From assembly GCA_017559955.1 (NCBI GenBank), contig JAFYPQ010000020.1, positions 35,097 through 99,096 of the forward strand: a stretch of DNA of 64,000 nt, in the 5' to 3' direction. Source of the stretch: Bacteroidales bacterium (GTDB lineage: Bacteria; Bacteroidota; Bacteroidia; Bacteroidales; G3-4614). Position 1 is the stretch's first letter, and the number at the start of each line of letters is the position of its first letter. Both the position numbers and the translations under genes were made by a program. The notes beneath the pieces are model-generated. The model was not told the origin of the DNA, made no database searches, and saw only the letters and a program-made list of their open reading frames with translations. Shown here piece after piece: positions 33,554 to 43,558 of the stretch.

Positions 33554-35896
33554 TTACAATAACATATAAGTTTTTGTACCAATTACTTTACCTGATGCTT
33601 TATCGTTTTCAACTTGTAGATCGAATGTCCACTCGTCGCCAGAGATAGTTATTGTTCCGCCTACGATATTGAATGTATCATTAGTTGGGAATTGGATAGT
33701 TCCTGTAAATGAAGAACCTGCTGTATAAGTTCCGTTACCTGATAATTCAGTATCTAATACAAGAGTAAATAACTCATCTGCTCCAGCCTCAGTATCGATG
33801 TAATATATTCCACCTTCACCCAAGTCGATAACATAATAGTCTGCCCATTGAGCATCATTAAAGTTGGCATCTGCCGATACAGAACGAACTGTTAATGTTC
33901 TTGTTGCAACTACTTCGTAATCGAAATCATCTTTAATAGTTGCAGTGATAGTTGCTGTACCATCGGCTTTTGCTGTTATGTTACCATTAGCATCAACTTC
34001 AATTACGTCGCTATTGCTTGATGACCAAGTATATTCATTGTCATATACTTTATATGTTGCACGCAACAATGCTTTAACTTTGTCTGTTTCACCTGGAGAA
34101 TACTCATTCTTAGATGTTGACAATTGAAGTTTGTCTCCTTGAGATGTTTGGTCGATTTTGAATTTAGCAGTAATCGCCAATGTAGCTTGTTTATCTTTAG
34201 AAGTAGCTGTTACAAGGATTTTTCCTGCGTGTGTAATTGAAACCTCAGGAGTTATCTCATCACCTGTTGCCTCATCAATACCTGATTGTTTTACAGTTGC
34301 CTCAGCACCTTCTGAACACTCGATTGAGAACACTGAAGGCCATGGACCTGCTGATTCCTCAGGTAAGATGTAAGTGTATAGAGGAACTGATCCTGCAGTT
34401 GTTGTTTGAGCATCGATTACCTCTGCTACAAGAGGATCGGCATCATCAACAAATACTACACTTTCTACATCAACAGAATTACGATCGATTACGTTAACAA
34501 GTGCTGTAACTGTTTGAGTACGATATTTCTCATAGAACTCTTTATCTTCGTCTGATAATGAAGGATCGTCAGCTTTGGGATTTTGAATTGTAAATCCGAT
34601 GTTTGCAGTTCCTGCTGCATTAACCTCAAACTCAAATTCAAATTGTTGAGTATTTAGTCTTTGCATTCCGATATATTTAACAGGTGCATTTGCTCCTTGT
34701 GGCATTGTCAAGTTCCAATTAATGAAGTCTCCACGATCGTCGGGAGACATTGTGTACCATACAATCACTTTAAATCTTTCGGGTTCTGCATTTGGATCAA
34801 CATTTCCACCAATATATTTTAGATAACTGTTATCTAATTTACGGCTTCCTGTTTTAACCTCCTCTGAATAGGTGTTTATTTGTTCGAATGAGATATAAAG
34901 CTCATTGAATTTTTTACCATCATCACAAGTCAAATTCAAATCGATAGTTTTATCTTCTATTGTAAGAGATATTAATCCTTGCTCATATGATTTACCTGTT
35001 GATACCAAAGGAAGTGTAACAACCCATACTTCATCTGATTCGTTAATAGTTATATCTCCGATTTCAACAGTCAAACCATCAACTACATAACTCTCTTTAT
35101 CCTTTAGAATAGATCTTACATTCTCTTCTTGCTCATCAGATGCTCCATCCAAATAGCAGAAGAAAGAGTATGACAAAGACTCACCCAAATTGATAGTCTT
35201 ATATGTTAATAGACCAATTCCATCGTTAAGATTATCAGTTATAATCAAGTTGTGTGATAGATATACTCCATAATCAACCGATACAGGAATCTCTTGCTCG
35301 AATTCTCCTAATGATACCAAACAAGAATACTCAGCTTTAGCAGTTCCTGCAGTAATTATCACGTCATATCCTGTGCTGTCGGCACGGAATATAGACTCAA
35401 CAGTTGCAGGGTTGGGAATTTCAGCTTCTCCTTCTGCTTGAGTTGAAAGTTCTTTCAATGATACGTGTAAAGGATATAACTCAGTATCAATATACTCTTT
35501 TTTAACGATATTGACACCAAATTTAGCTGTAGCATTTGGTGCTAATTTTACAGATTCAATTGTAACTGAAATAGAGTCTGTTAAAAGACTTCTACCATTT
35601 ACGGTAAGAACTGCCATTAGATTTGTTCCATTTGAAAGAAGTGCACGCACATTTGTAGTACCAACACTCACACCTTTAACCTTACCGGTTTGGTCGATAG
35701 TTGCCACTTTCTCAGAATCGATGCTCCAAGTTATTGTGCCTTGATAAGACTCAACGTAGAATTGGTACTCTTGACCTTCCACAATCTCTTTAGTCTCAAC
35801 GTTAAGAGCAACAAACTCGGGTTCATCATCTTTACAACCCACAAATGCAAGGGTTAGTAAAGCAAATGCCGATAATAATAATTTTCTTGCTATCAT
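33554..35896 (-). CDS. Surface lipoprotein with BIG2-type Ig-like domains
   Basis: The 780-residue protein has a lipoprotein signal peptide with Cys21 (FVGCKDD), followed by an Ig-like BIG2 domain (about 30-100, TITWSIDSEKVATIDQTGKVKG). Several beta-rich regions come next, then a second BIG2 domain (about 615-700, YTWSSSNSDVIEVDANGNI). It lacks recognised catalytic motifs. It starts 24 bases after the susD stop and is likely the third gene of the susCD operon, where surface glycan-binding lipoproteins are usual. A ligand-binding role is inferred from this position only. Confidence 0.85.
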   Translation of the reverse strand: MIARKLLLSAFALLTLAFVGCKDDEPEFVALNVETKEIVEGQEYQFYVESYQGTITWSIDSEKVATIDQTGKVKGVSVGTTNVRALLSNGTNLMAVLTVNGRSLLTDSISVTIESVKLAPNATAKFGVNIVKKEYIDTELYPLHVSLKELSTQAEGEAEIPNPATVESIFRADSTGYDVIITAGTAKAEYSCLVSLGEFEQEIPVSVDYGVYLSHNLIITDNLNDGIGLLTYKTINLGESLSYSFFCYLDGASDEQEENVRSILKDKESYVVDGLTVEIGDITINESDEVWVVTLPLVSTGKSYEQGLISLTIEDKTIDLNLTCDDGKKFNELYISFEQINTYSEEVKTGSRKLDNSYLKYIGGNVDPNAEPERFKVIVWYTMSPDDRGDFINWNLTMPQGANAPVKYIGMQRLNTQQFEFEFEVNAAGTANIGFTIQNPKADDPSLSDEDKEFYEKYRTQTVTALVNVIDRNSVDVESVVFVDDADPLVAEVIDAQTTTAGSVPLYTYILPEESAGPWPSVFSIECSEGAEATVKQSGIDEATGDEITPEVSITHAGKILVTATSKDKQATLAITAKFKIDQTSQGDKLQLSTSKNEYSPGETDKVKALLRATYKVYDNEYTWSSSNSDVIEVDANGNITAKADGTATITATIKDDFDYEVVATRTLTVRSVSADANFNDAQWADYYVIDLGEGGIYYIDTEAGADELFTLVLDTELSGNGTYTAGSSFTGTIQFPTNDTFNIVGGTITISGDEWTFDLQVENDKASGKVIGTKTYMLL

Positions 35897-35920
35897 ATTG
35901 TTAAGTATTTACTATTAATT

Positions 35921-37723
35921 TTAAAAGTTTTTAGGTATAGGCCATCCTTTTCTTGGGTTGTCGTCTCCTGTTTCATATACGTATGGATATTCTGCAGGAT
36001 CTCCTTCGAAGTATAGACGTTGACCTCCTGAGTTTTGACCAGGTTGTCCAAATATTGTCAAAGCTTGCTCAATATTGGGAAGGTCATAAAGAAGGATGTT
36101 CTCATCACTCTCATCGTGTGGCACACGACGTAGTTGCAACTCAACATCGAACGAAGGAACACCTTGCCATGCTTGAACTGATGGGAACAAACGAGGATAT
36201 CCTGTACGGCGATAGTCTGTCCATGCCTCATTTCCATTGGGGAAGATTGCAATCCATTTTTGAGTTATAATTTTCTCCAATTTAGTTTCATCTGAATCTG
36301 CATCGTTCCATGCAACACAAATATCCAAACGTCCGGGAAGATTATTAGCCGAATTCAAGATATCAACATAGTCAATATCATAGAATTTTCCACCTTTCTT
36401 TTGTTGTACAACTTTTGTTTGTGCAAGATATGCATCAGCTTTGCTTAGCAAATCAAATCGTGCCAATATTGAGCGGATACCCTCTTCGTAATACGATTTA
36501 GGATCGCCACCAATACCCCAACGCAAAGCAGCTTCAGCTTTCAAGAAGATTACCTCCTCTTTAGTTACCCATACTTGACGAGCATATTTAAATGCAACAG
36601 ATACCTCAGAGAAGTTGTAGTAACCTTGACCAACTGTTTTAATACCTACGTTTGATCCTTGACGGATACCATAGTAATCGGCATCTTTTTTAGTTGTAGT
36701 TCCTGTTACTTTATCTGTAACCTTATCTAAGTTCTTTTTGAAGTATTTTTCGATCAATGGAGAACCTGTACGTTTCATAATGTTCTCTAATGATGCACTC
36801 ATACGGCTATCAGCCCAACCTCCGTCATTTGACGCAGATATTGTATAATATGGGTGTTGTGTATTTCCTTGTTTGTAACCAGGACCGAAATCATCATCAA
36901 GAACTCCAATATCATCTGTTAATGCCTCTGTTGCAACTTGCTCAGCAAGAGTTGGATTTGGTTTTGCAAGATACATTGCTATACGCAATTTAACTGTATT
37001 TGCAAGTTTAACCCATTTTTTCCAACTATACTCAGAATAAGCATAATCAACATCTCCTTTATCTTTTGCATCACCCTCTACCTCAATCAAAGCATCTTTT
37101 CCTGGTTGAACCTCTTTAAGAGTAGCTATTGCCTCATTCAAGTCTTCCAATATTGCATTGTATGTCTCCTCTTGAGTGTAGTATTTCAAAGGACGAGATA
37201 CTTTCAATTTACGGTTGTCGTCGTATGGTACACAACCTGCATTATTTACAGCGTGAAGAGCTGTTTGAGCATATACGATTTGAGCCAAAGCTTTATATTC
37301 GGGAACACCCAAAGATTCAGCATAAGTATATGTGTTATATAACGCAGCAGTAGGACCTACGCTACAAGCTGATCCATAATAACCGTTAGGCCATTGATAA
37401 GTGTTGTTTAGAGCAGGACCATATTGGAAGTCGCTTCGACTTACTGTAGTATATCCTGCAAAAACGTCAACTGAGTTACTGTTTGAGTATTGGTAACCGT
37501 GAGGGCTTGTTGCAACTACACTGCTCTTAGAGTCAGTCAAAGCACTTTGCAACTCTCCTTTTAGGACTGTTATATCAACAGTTCCTTCTCCTTGGTTCGT
37601 AACGTCTTGTGATTCGTCAACAATTTGCCACATCTTCAATGTTTGCTTTTCACCACAAGAGAAGATGAACATTGCTACAAACAAAGTTACGAATATTGAA
37701 ATTGATTTATTCATAATTTTCAT
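35921..37723 (-). CDS. SusD/RagB-family nutrient-binding lipoprotein
   Basis: SusD-family lipoproteins cap the SusC channel on the outer membrane surface and bind the nutrient. The roughly 600-residue protein has a lipoprotein signal peptide with a SFSC-like lipobox (FIFSCGEK). TPR-like helices follow, with the family segments EEVIFLKAEAALRWG and QKWIAIFPNGNEAWTDYRR. The latter pattern fits the SusD-like_2 group rather than classic SusD. Three ATGs are possible (37735, 37723, 37714); the signal peptide is intact with each. It lies between susC and the BIG2 lipoprotein gene in the same operon. Confidence 0.93.
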   Translation of the reverse strand: MKIMNKSISIFVTLFVAMFIFSCGEKQTLKMWQIVDESQDVTNQGEGTVDITVLKGELQSALTDSKSSVVATSPHGYQYSNSNSVDVFAGYTTVSRSDFQYGPALNNTYQWPNGYYGSACSVGPTAALYNTYTYAESLGVPEYKALAQIVYAQTALHAVNNAGCVPYDDNRKLKVSRPLKYYTQEETYNAILEDLNEAIATLKEVQPGKDALIEVEGDAKDKGDVDYAYSEYSWKKWVKLANTVKLRIAMYLAKPNPTLAEQVATEALTDDIGVLDDDFGPGYKQGNTQHPYYTISASNDGGWADSRMSASLENIMKRTGSPLIEKYFKKNLDKVTDKVTGTTTKKDADYYGIRQGSNVGIKTVGQGYYNFSEVSVAFKYARQVWVTKEEVIFLKAEAALRWGIGGDPKSYYEEGIRSILARFDLLSKADAYLAQTKVVQQKKGGKFYDIDYVDILNSANNLPGRLDICVAWNDADSDETKLEKIITQKWIAIFPNGNEAWTDYRRTGYPRLFPSVQAWQGVPSFDVELQLRRVPHDESDENILLYDLPNIEQALTIFGQPGQNSGGQRLYFEGDPAEYPYVYETGDDNPRKGWPIPKNF

Positions 37724-37744
37724 ATCTTTTCTCATTTATTTACA

Positions 37745-40700
37745 TTAGAATGTAAGTTTAACATTGAATCCGTAGCTACGAGTTGTAGGCAATGCGTAAG
37801 ATTCAACACCACCGAAGTTGTTACCAGCTGTCATTGAGATATCTGGGTCAACAGGTGCGTTTTTATAGATGAATCCTAAGTTACGACCTACCAATGAGAT
37901 TGAAAGGTTTTTAGATACTCCGAACAAATCGTAGAATGTATAACCTACTGAAATCTCACGGAAACGGATATTAGATGCATCGTAGATACACTCAGTTTGG
38001 TTTGTTCCGACAGCCTCATAGTATGCACGAGCAGGAACTTGTTGTCCTGTTGGTAGAGTTACCGCAGCAACCTCTACTCCGTCCCATACCATTGTCTCGC
38101 CAGACAAACGTGCATCTGCCGAACGTTGAGATAATCCATAGAAGTCTAAGTCAGCTTCTGTCAATGATACTACTTTTCCACCAACCTTACCATCAATCAA
38201 CATATATACTGATAATCCTTTCCAAGAGAATGTATTGTTCCATCCGTAAGTAAATCTTGAAGTTGTGTTACCAATAAATTTGTTGTATTTAGAGTCGAAC
38301 ATTGGACGACCTTCAGAGTCTAATTTAATCTCTGTTTTTGAAGCATCAGTGTACAAGAAGTCTTTTCCATAAAGGTCTCCGTATGAACCACCTACTTTAT
38401 ATTTAGATTGTATAGCAAATGATGATGCTCCAATTACGATCTCAACTTGTCCACCGTCTGCAGGTGTATATGTTTCAAGAATTTTGTTGTTATTGTATGC
38501 TAAGTTAATACCTGTTGTCCAACGGAAATCTTTACCAAATTTCATGTGGTAGTTACCAGTAAACTCAACTCCACGGTTACGAACTTTACCTGAGTTGATA
38601 GGTTTAGATTGTCCTGATGCTGTTGTAATATTCAAGTATTGGTTTGACATTGTGTTTTGATAGAATGTTACATCAAAATCAAATTTGTTTTTGAAGAATA
38701 TACCATCGAAACCAACCTCGATACCTTCTGTTGTCTCTGGTTTTGGATCGTCAAATGATGCTGGACGAGCCGAAATAGCTCCTGTTAATGGGTTGATTGT
38801 TTGTGCATTGTAGTCAGACAAAGGAATTGAGTTACCTACTACTGAATATGATGCACGAAGTTTCATTTGTTGTGCGTTACGCAATTTGCGTGGCAACAAT
38901 TGATCGATAAGAACGTTACCTCCTACTGACCAGTATGCAAATGATTTGTAACCACCATCAGTTGTAAATTGTTGGAATGCTTTTGACCAGTCGTTACGGA
39001 ACGATGCATCGATATAAGCTTTACCCCAGAATCCAACTTGTGCAGTTGCAAAAATTGCTGTTTCCCAGTTTGTGTTTACACCTGAAGCACTTGCACTTAA
39101 CAAAATGTCTTTTGCGTTACCACTCATGTTGCTTCCTAAACTTGGCCATGCCATATTAGGATAGATAAATGTTGAGTCGGTCCATTTTGTAATAGATGTG
39201 TTAGAAGATTTAGTTCTCTTGAAACTTGCTCCTAATGTTGCATTGAAAGAGATGTTTTTAAACTCTTTGTTATATGTCAACAAATAGTCTGAATAGATAT
39301 CTCTTGAAGAACTTTCTCCGCTATAATAGTTTGCAAATGCATATTGGTTTTGGTCTGCCCAAATTGATGGTTGACGATAGTTGTAAGAATTCTCCATTGT
39401 TTTGTCGAAACTTACACGTGCTTGCAAATCCAATCCTTTGATGATTTCGTATTTAGCTGTTACGTTAGCCATGATACGATCACGGTTTGCCTCATCGTCA
39501 ATTGCTTGTTGCATAAAGTATGGGTTATTAATCCATGCTTGTCCTGCAAATGACAAAGGCCAAGTTTGAATTTGTTGACCGATTAAGTTTGCTCCACCTT
39601 TTGTTGTAATATCATCGTCAGCTGTTGCAGTGTGTGTTACGTTTTGTTTGAAGTAACGCAAATCAACAGCTGTTGGCATACGATACAAACCTGTTAATGG
39701 GTTGAATACTTTACCAATTACAGGACGATTTAATGTTTTTTGTGTAATATAGTTAAGAGAAAGATCAATTTTCAATTTGTTATTGAAAGCATTGAATGTC
39801 TCTTTGAACAATAGGTTATGACGAACGAATTTATTACGCTCCATCAAACCTTTTTGAACTGTATTACCATAAGAGAAGTAAGATGTTGTATGCTCAGTAC
39901 CTCCACTTAATGAGATTGAGTTGTTATATGTTTGACCAACTTTAAAGAAATCGTTTGTTTGATTTTTTGGATTGTTTGTCAAATATGGATATTGAGCCAA
40001 TTGATCTTTTGTATATGGATTTGTTGTCAAGTTATTTCCCCAGCCATTCAAAAGAGGACCTTTATCGCTCATCTCTGCTCCAAACACAGTTTGTTTGTCA
40101 AATGTCATCAATGGAGTTTCAAGAGTGATATTACTTGATACGTCAATTCTTATCTTTCCTTCACGTCCACCTTTTGTATTGATGATGATAACACCATTGT
40201 TCGCTGCAGAACCATAAAGAGCTGCCGCATTGGGACCTTTTAGGACTGACATACTTGCGATATCGTCAGGGTTGATTGTTGACAAGATATCTCCACCGTC
40301 ACGACCTCCTTCAAGAGCAATCTCTGAAGTTTGTCCGCTCATACCGTTTGATAGAGGAATACCATCCAATACGATTAGAGGTTGGTTATTACCCAACATA
40401 GATGTTTGTCCACGAAGGATAATTTTTGAAGAACCACCACCAGCACCAGATGAGTTAGGAGTAATAGTAAGACCTGCCATTTTACCTTGCAAAGAGTTGA
40501 TGAAGTTTGACTCTTTTGCACGAGTAAGCTCTTTACCTCCTACTTGTTGTGTAGCATAAGTCAATGACTCGGCTTTACGTTCGATACCCATCGCTGTTAC
40601 AACAACCTCAGCAAGCACTTGCTCATCCTCGCTCATTGTTACGTCGATTTGATTCTTTCCTTTTACGGGAATTTTTTGCTCAGCGTAACCGATGTATGAA

Positions 40701-41038
40701 AAGACCAATGTCTTTTTACCATCAGGAATTTTAAGCTCATAATTACCGTCAAAGTCGGTTGTTGTACCTATTGAAGTACCTTCAACCATTACACTCACAC
40801 CAATAAGAGGTTCTTTGGTGTCATCAATTACGGTTCCTTTTACCACAAAGCCAGAAGCTTGTTCTACACTCTCAATAGAGGCAGAAGCCACTTTTTCAGC
40901 TTTATGAACAGCATTTGCCGATAAAGGCAATACTGCTGCAAAAAGAAGACTCAAGCCCGCTTTTACGAAAAAGTTTGGGCTTAGACAGGCAAAAGCTTGT
41001 TTCGCCAATCTTACAATACAAAGACTTTCTTTTCTCAT
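37745..41038 (-). CDS. SusC/RagA-family TonB-linked outer membrane transporter
   Basis: SusC-type transporters import glycans or peptides across the outer membrane with energy from TonB. The 1097-residue product has a long signal region (ending near PLSANA), a carboxypeptidase-D-regulatory-like domain with GTVIDDTKEPLIGVSVMVEG, the SusC signature VVVTAMGIERK, a plug domain with LIVLDGIPLSNG and VLKGPNAAALYG, and a C-terminal 22-strand barrel ending in YGFNVKLTF. The start is set at ATG 41038 (MRKESLC). The substrate is unknown; there is no CAZyme, peptidase or regulator in the operon to hint at it. Confidence 0.95.
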   Translation of the reverse strand: MRKESLCIVRLAKQAFACLSPNFFVKAGLSLLFAAVLPLSANAVHKAEKVASASIESVEQASGFVVKGTVIDDTKEPLIGVSVMVEGTSIGTTTDFDGNYELKIPDGKKTLVFSYIGYAEQKIPVKGKNQIDVTMSEDEQVLAEVVVTAMGIERKAESLTYATQQVGGKELTRAKESNFINSLQGKMAGLTITPNSSGAGGGSSKIILRGQTSMLGNNQPLIVLDGIPLSNGMSGQTSEIALEGGRDGGDILSTINPDDIASMSVLKGPNAAALYGSAANNGVIIINTKGGREGKIRIDVSSNITLETPLMTFDKQTVFGAEMSDKGPLLNGWGNNLTTNPYTKDQLAQYPYLTNNPKNQTNDFFKVGQTYNNSISLSGGTEHTTSYFSYGNTVQKGLMERNKFVRHNLLFKETFNAFNNKLKIDLSLNYITQKTLNRPVIGKVFNPLTGLYRMPTAVDLRYFKQNVTHTATADDDITTKGGANLIGQQIQTWPLSFAGQAWINNPYFMQQAIDDEANRDRIMANVTAKYEIIKGLDLQARVSFDKTMENSYNYRQPSIWADQNQYAFANYYSGESSSRDIYSDYLLTYNKEFKNISFNATLGASFKRTKSSNTSITKWTDSTFIYPNMAWPSLGSNMSGNAKDILLSASASGVNTNWETAIFATAQVGFWGKAYIDASFRNDWSKAFQQFTTDGGYKSFAYWSVGGNVLIDQLLPRKLRNAQQMKLRASYSVVGNSIPLSDYNAQTINPLTGAISARPASFDDPKPETTEGIEVGFDGIFFKNKFDFDVTFYQNTMSNQYLNITTASGQSKPINSGKVRNRGVEFTGNYHMKFGKDFRWTTGINLAYNNNKILETYTPADGGQVEIVIGASSFAIQSKYKVGGSYGDLYGKDFLYTDASKTEIKLDSEGRPMFDSKYNKFIGNTTSRFTYGWNNTFSWKGLSVYMLIDGKVGGKVVSLTEADLDFYGLSQRSADARLSGETMVWDGVEVAAVTLPTGQQVPARAYYEAVGTNQTECIYDASNIRFREISVGYTFYDLFGVSKNLSISLVGRNLGFIYKNAPVDPDISMTAGNNFGGVESYALPTTRSYGFNVKLTF

Positions 41039-41264
41039 AAATATGTATTTGTTATTAATATATGATTGCATATTATCTTTAAATCGCACTAAAAAAGCAT
41101 CATATTTGTTTACTCACTTTTTACCCCACGAAAGAGCAAAGCACTATAAGCTAACACCTTATGATTTTAACCATATTTCACGCACTTTTATTGTCTGTTA
41201 ATTTTAACCTAAACAGGTAGTTATATTTAACATAGACACTCGTAGGTGAAGATATTATTGCTTG
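41039..41264 (-). other. Long AT-rich leader (5' UTR) of the susC operon
   Basis: If transcription begins at the -7 box at 41265-41272, the susC message has an untranslated leader of about 220 bases. No strong hairpin, riboswitch or ORF is seen in it, though small stems such as around 41130-41150 are possible. Long leaders of susC genes can be targets of post-transcriptional control in Bacteroides; that is family knowledge, not shown here. Confidence 0.4.
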
Positions 41265-41272
41265 CAAATATA
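41265..41272 (-). promoter_or_regulatory. Putative -7 element of the susC operon
   Basis: TATATTTG on the minus strand. No clear -33 TTTG lies at the usual spacing, which may mean an activator or ECF sigma factor is needed. Confidence 0.5.
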
Positions 41273-41545
41273 GGCATTTTTTCAATATATAAGCAGTTTT
41301 GAAGCAAAAAAAATTCTATTTATTTTTAGATACTTTTAGTAAATTGAAAAAAACTTTACACATTCTCAAACGATATTGTCATTATCTAATTTTTCTAAAA
41401 AATAATCGGCACCACCTATTCTTGAAAGACAAAAAATCATAGAAACAAAAATAACAACAAGATTATTTTCAGAAACTCAAGAAATCTTTTGCATTTATTT
41501 TACATTATATATAAGGTAATATGCAAGATTAATATCTTTTTTTAC
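41273..41545. other. Divergent intergenic region between susC and lptF/G-type gene
   Basis: This AT-rich region is between the two divergent promoters. No ORF, tRNA or long repeat is recognised. Confidence 0.5.
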
Positions 41546-41553
41546 TACCTTTG
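41546..41553 (+). promoter_or_regulatory. Putative -7 element of the lptF/G-ribBA-tsaC unit
   Basis: TACCTTTG, about 92 bases upstream of the ATG at 41646. Confidence 0.55.
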
Positions 41554-41645
41554 TCCCTAAATACATCATAGATTTTGCTTGACTTATACAAAAAGAGAAC
41601 AGCGAACATCTACTTATTGCTTAATAATTTTATACCAAACCTTTT

Positions 41646-43547
41646 ATGTTTAAAATTAAACGTCTAAATCTTTTTATACTGAAGACTTTTCTTCCGTTAT
41701 TGCTTATGACGTTTATGATTTGCCTGTTTATTGTACTGATGCAATTTATATGGCAACACATAAAAGATTTTGTCGGAAAAGGTTTAGACATAAGTATTCT
41801 TGCCGAAATGTTTTTTTACGCAGCGGCATCTATGGTTCCTTTAGCTCTACCCCTTGCCATTCTCCTCGCATCTTTAATGACCTTCGGAAACTTAAGCGAA
41901 AGATTTGAATTGCTTGCCATAAAAGCTTCGGGGGTCTCTCTGATAAAGATTATGCGACCATTAATCATTACCATTATTTTAATATCAATAGGTGCATTCT
42001 TCTTTCAAAACAATGTTCTGCCAACAGTGCAAGTAAAGATGTGGAGTCTCCTATATTCAATAAAGCAGAAGTCTCCTGCCCTGGAGATTCCGGAAGGAGT
42101 TTTCTACAACCAAATAGAGGGTTACAATATTTACGTAAAAAAGAAAGACAATAAAAAAAATATGATGTATGGCATTACCATATATGATATTTCAAACGGA
42201 GCCGAAAACGCAGCTATTATTGTTGCCGATTCAGGAAGCCTTAAATTTACGGACGACCAACATTTCTTGTTTTTGACTTTAGAGAGCGGAGAGTCTTTTG
42301 AAAATCTCAAATCACAAGAGGCTACAAGTACTACTCTGCCGTACAGAAGGGAGGTTTTTTCAAGAAAAGAGATTTTAATCCCATTCGACGCAAACTTTAA
42401 TCGCATCGATGAAAGTTCGATGTCGAACAAATATGTCGGGAAAAACATTACCGAACTAAAACATTCAATAGACTCGATGTCGCTTATTGTTGACAGCATA
42501 GGCTCTAAAATAGGACAAGAGTTAAAAAATTCTTCCTATTACAATATCATCTATCGCTCTTCATCTGCTCAAACCCCTGTGAAAACAAATGTTTTAAACA
42601 ACTTTAATTTAGAAGAGGCATACACAGCGGCATCAATTCAACAACGTGAGTATTGGACAAACAGAGCTCTAAGTAAAGCCCGAAACATAAAACAGGACTA
42701 TGAATTTAAGAGTTATAGAGCCAACGAACAAAAGCAATTAATCAGAAGACACGAGATTGAAATGCATAAAAAGTTTACCCTCTCTTTTGCGTGCCTTATC
42801 TTTTTCTTTATCGGAGCACCATTAGGAGCCATTATCGGCAGAGGGGGGTTGGGAACACCTATTGTTGTCTCTGTTATTTTATTTATCATTTATTACATAA
42901 TCGACAACTCTGCATACAAACTTGCAAGGGACGGCATATGGGAAGTTTGGCAAGGGCTATGGTTAAGCTCTGCGGTTCTATTGCCATTGGGAATTTTCTT
43001 TACATACAAAGCTGTAAACGATTCGGCGGTATTCAATAAAGATGCTTATAAGAATTTTATACGAAAGATATTCAGACGCCACTATGCCAGAGTTGTTGAA
43101 ATGAAAGAGATTTCTCTTATCGATGTCGATAAGGAAGGATTACTCGAAAGAGTTGAACACCTTGACAATATCTGCAATCGTCTACAAATAGAGTACGGTA
43201 AAAGGATGCAACATTTCTTTGCATATTGGCAAAAGGGTTATAACAAAACTCTTATCAATGAATTGATAGAAATTTTAGAATCATTTATTGAGTATGCCGA
43301 ATACTCTAAAAGAAGATTGGTGGTTCTTAAACTTATGGATTATCCGATTATCAGAAATTCACTACTATACCACCCATGCAAAAATAAAAAATTAGGGATA
43401 TTGTTGGCTTTTATACTGCCATTATCCATTCCCATATATATTATAGGGGTATATGAACAGAAACTTCTAAGACAAGAATTAGTACAAATAAGGAAAACAA
43501 ATAAAGATATTATTGATATAATTAACAAAGAATTTAAAGAATTATAA
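41646..43547 (+). CDS. LptF/LptG-family permease with long C-terminal extension
   Basis: LptF/LptG permeases form the membrane part of the ABC system that pulls LPS from the inner membrane to the outer membrane. The protein has the usual N-terminal helix block (about 10-120, with LPLLLMTFMICLFIVLMQFIW in short form as LLMTFMICL), a periplasmic beta-jellyroll region, and C-terminal membrane helices with CLIFFFIGAPLGAIIGRGG. At 633 residues it is far longer than the usual 360. The extra 160 residues carry a charged helical region and one more membrane helix (about 575-597). Long forms occur in Bacteroidota. It is followed by ribBA after 11 bases. Confidence 0.9.
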   Translation: MFKIKRLNLFILKTFLPLLLMTFMICLFIVLMQFIWQHIKDFVGKGLDISILAEMFFYAAASMVPLALPLAILLASLMTFGNLSERFELLAIKASGVSLIKIMRPLIITIILISIGAFFFQNNVLPTVQVKMWSLLYSIKQKSPALEIPEGVFYNQIEGYNIYVKKKDNKKNMMYGITIYDISNGAENAAIIVADSGSLKFTDDQHFLFLTLESGESFENLKSQEATSTTLPYRREVFSRKEILIPFDANFNRIDESSMSNKYVGKNITELKHSIDSMSLIVDSIGSKIGQELKNSSYYNIIYRSSSAQTPVKTNVLNNFNLEEAYTAASIQQREYWTNRALSKARNIKQDYEFKSYRANEQKQLIRRHEIEMHKKFTLSFACLIFFFIGAPLGAIIGRGGLGTPIVVSVILFIIYYIIDNSAYKLARDGIWEVWQGLWLSSAVLLPLGIFFTYKAVNDSAVFNKDAYKNFIRKIFRRHYARVVEMKEISLIDVDKEGLLERVEHLDNICNRLQIEYGKRMQHFFAYWQKGYNKTLINELIEILESFIEYAEYSKRRLVVLKLMDYPIIRNSLLYHPCKNKKLGILLAFILPLSIPIYIIGVYEQKLLRQELVQIRKTNKDIIDIINKEFKEL

Positions 43548-43558
43548 AATAGTAAATT

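Noticed and set aside
36938..37342. 134-residue frame opposite susD
   Set aside because: It is a shadow of the susD coding sequence.
43548..43558. FMN riboswitch before ribBA
   Set aside because: Only 11 bases separate ribBA from the permease gene, and no conserved RFN elements are seen there or before the permease.
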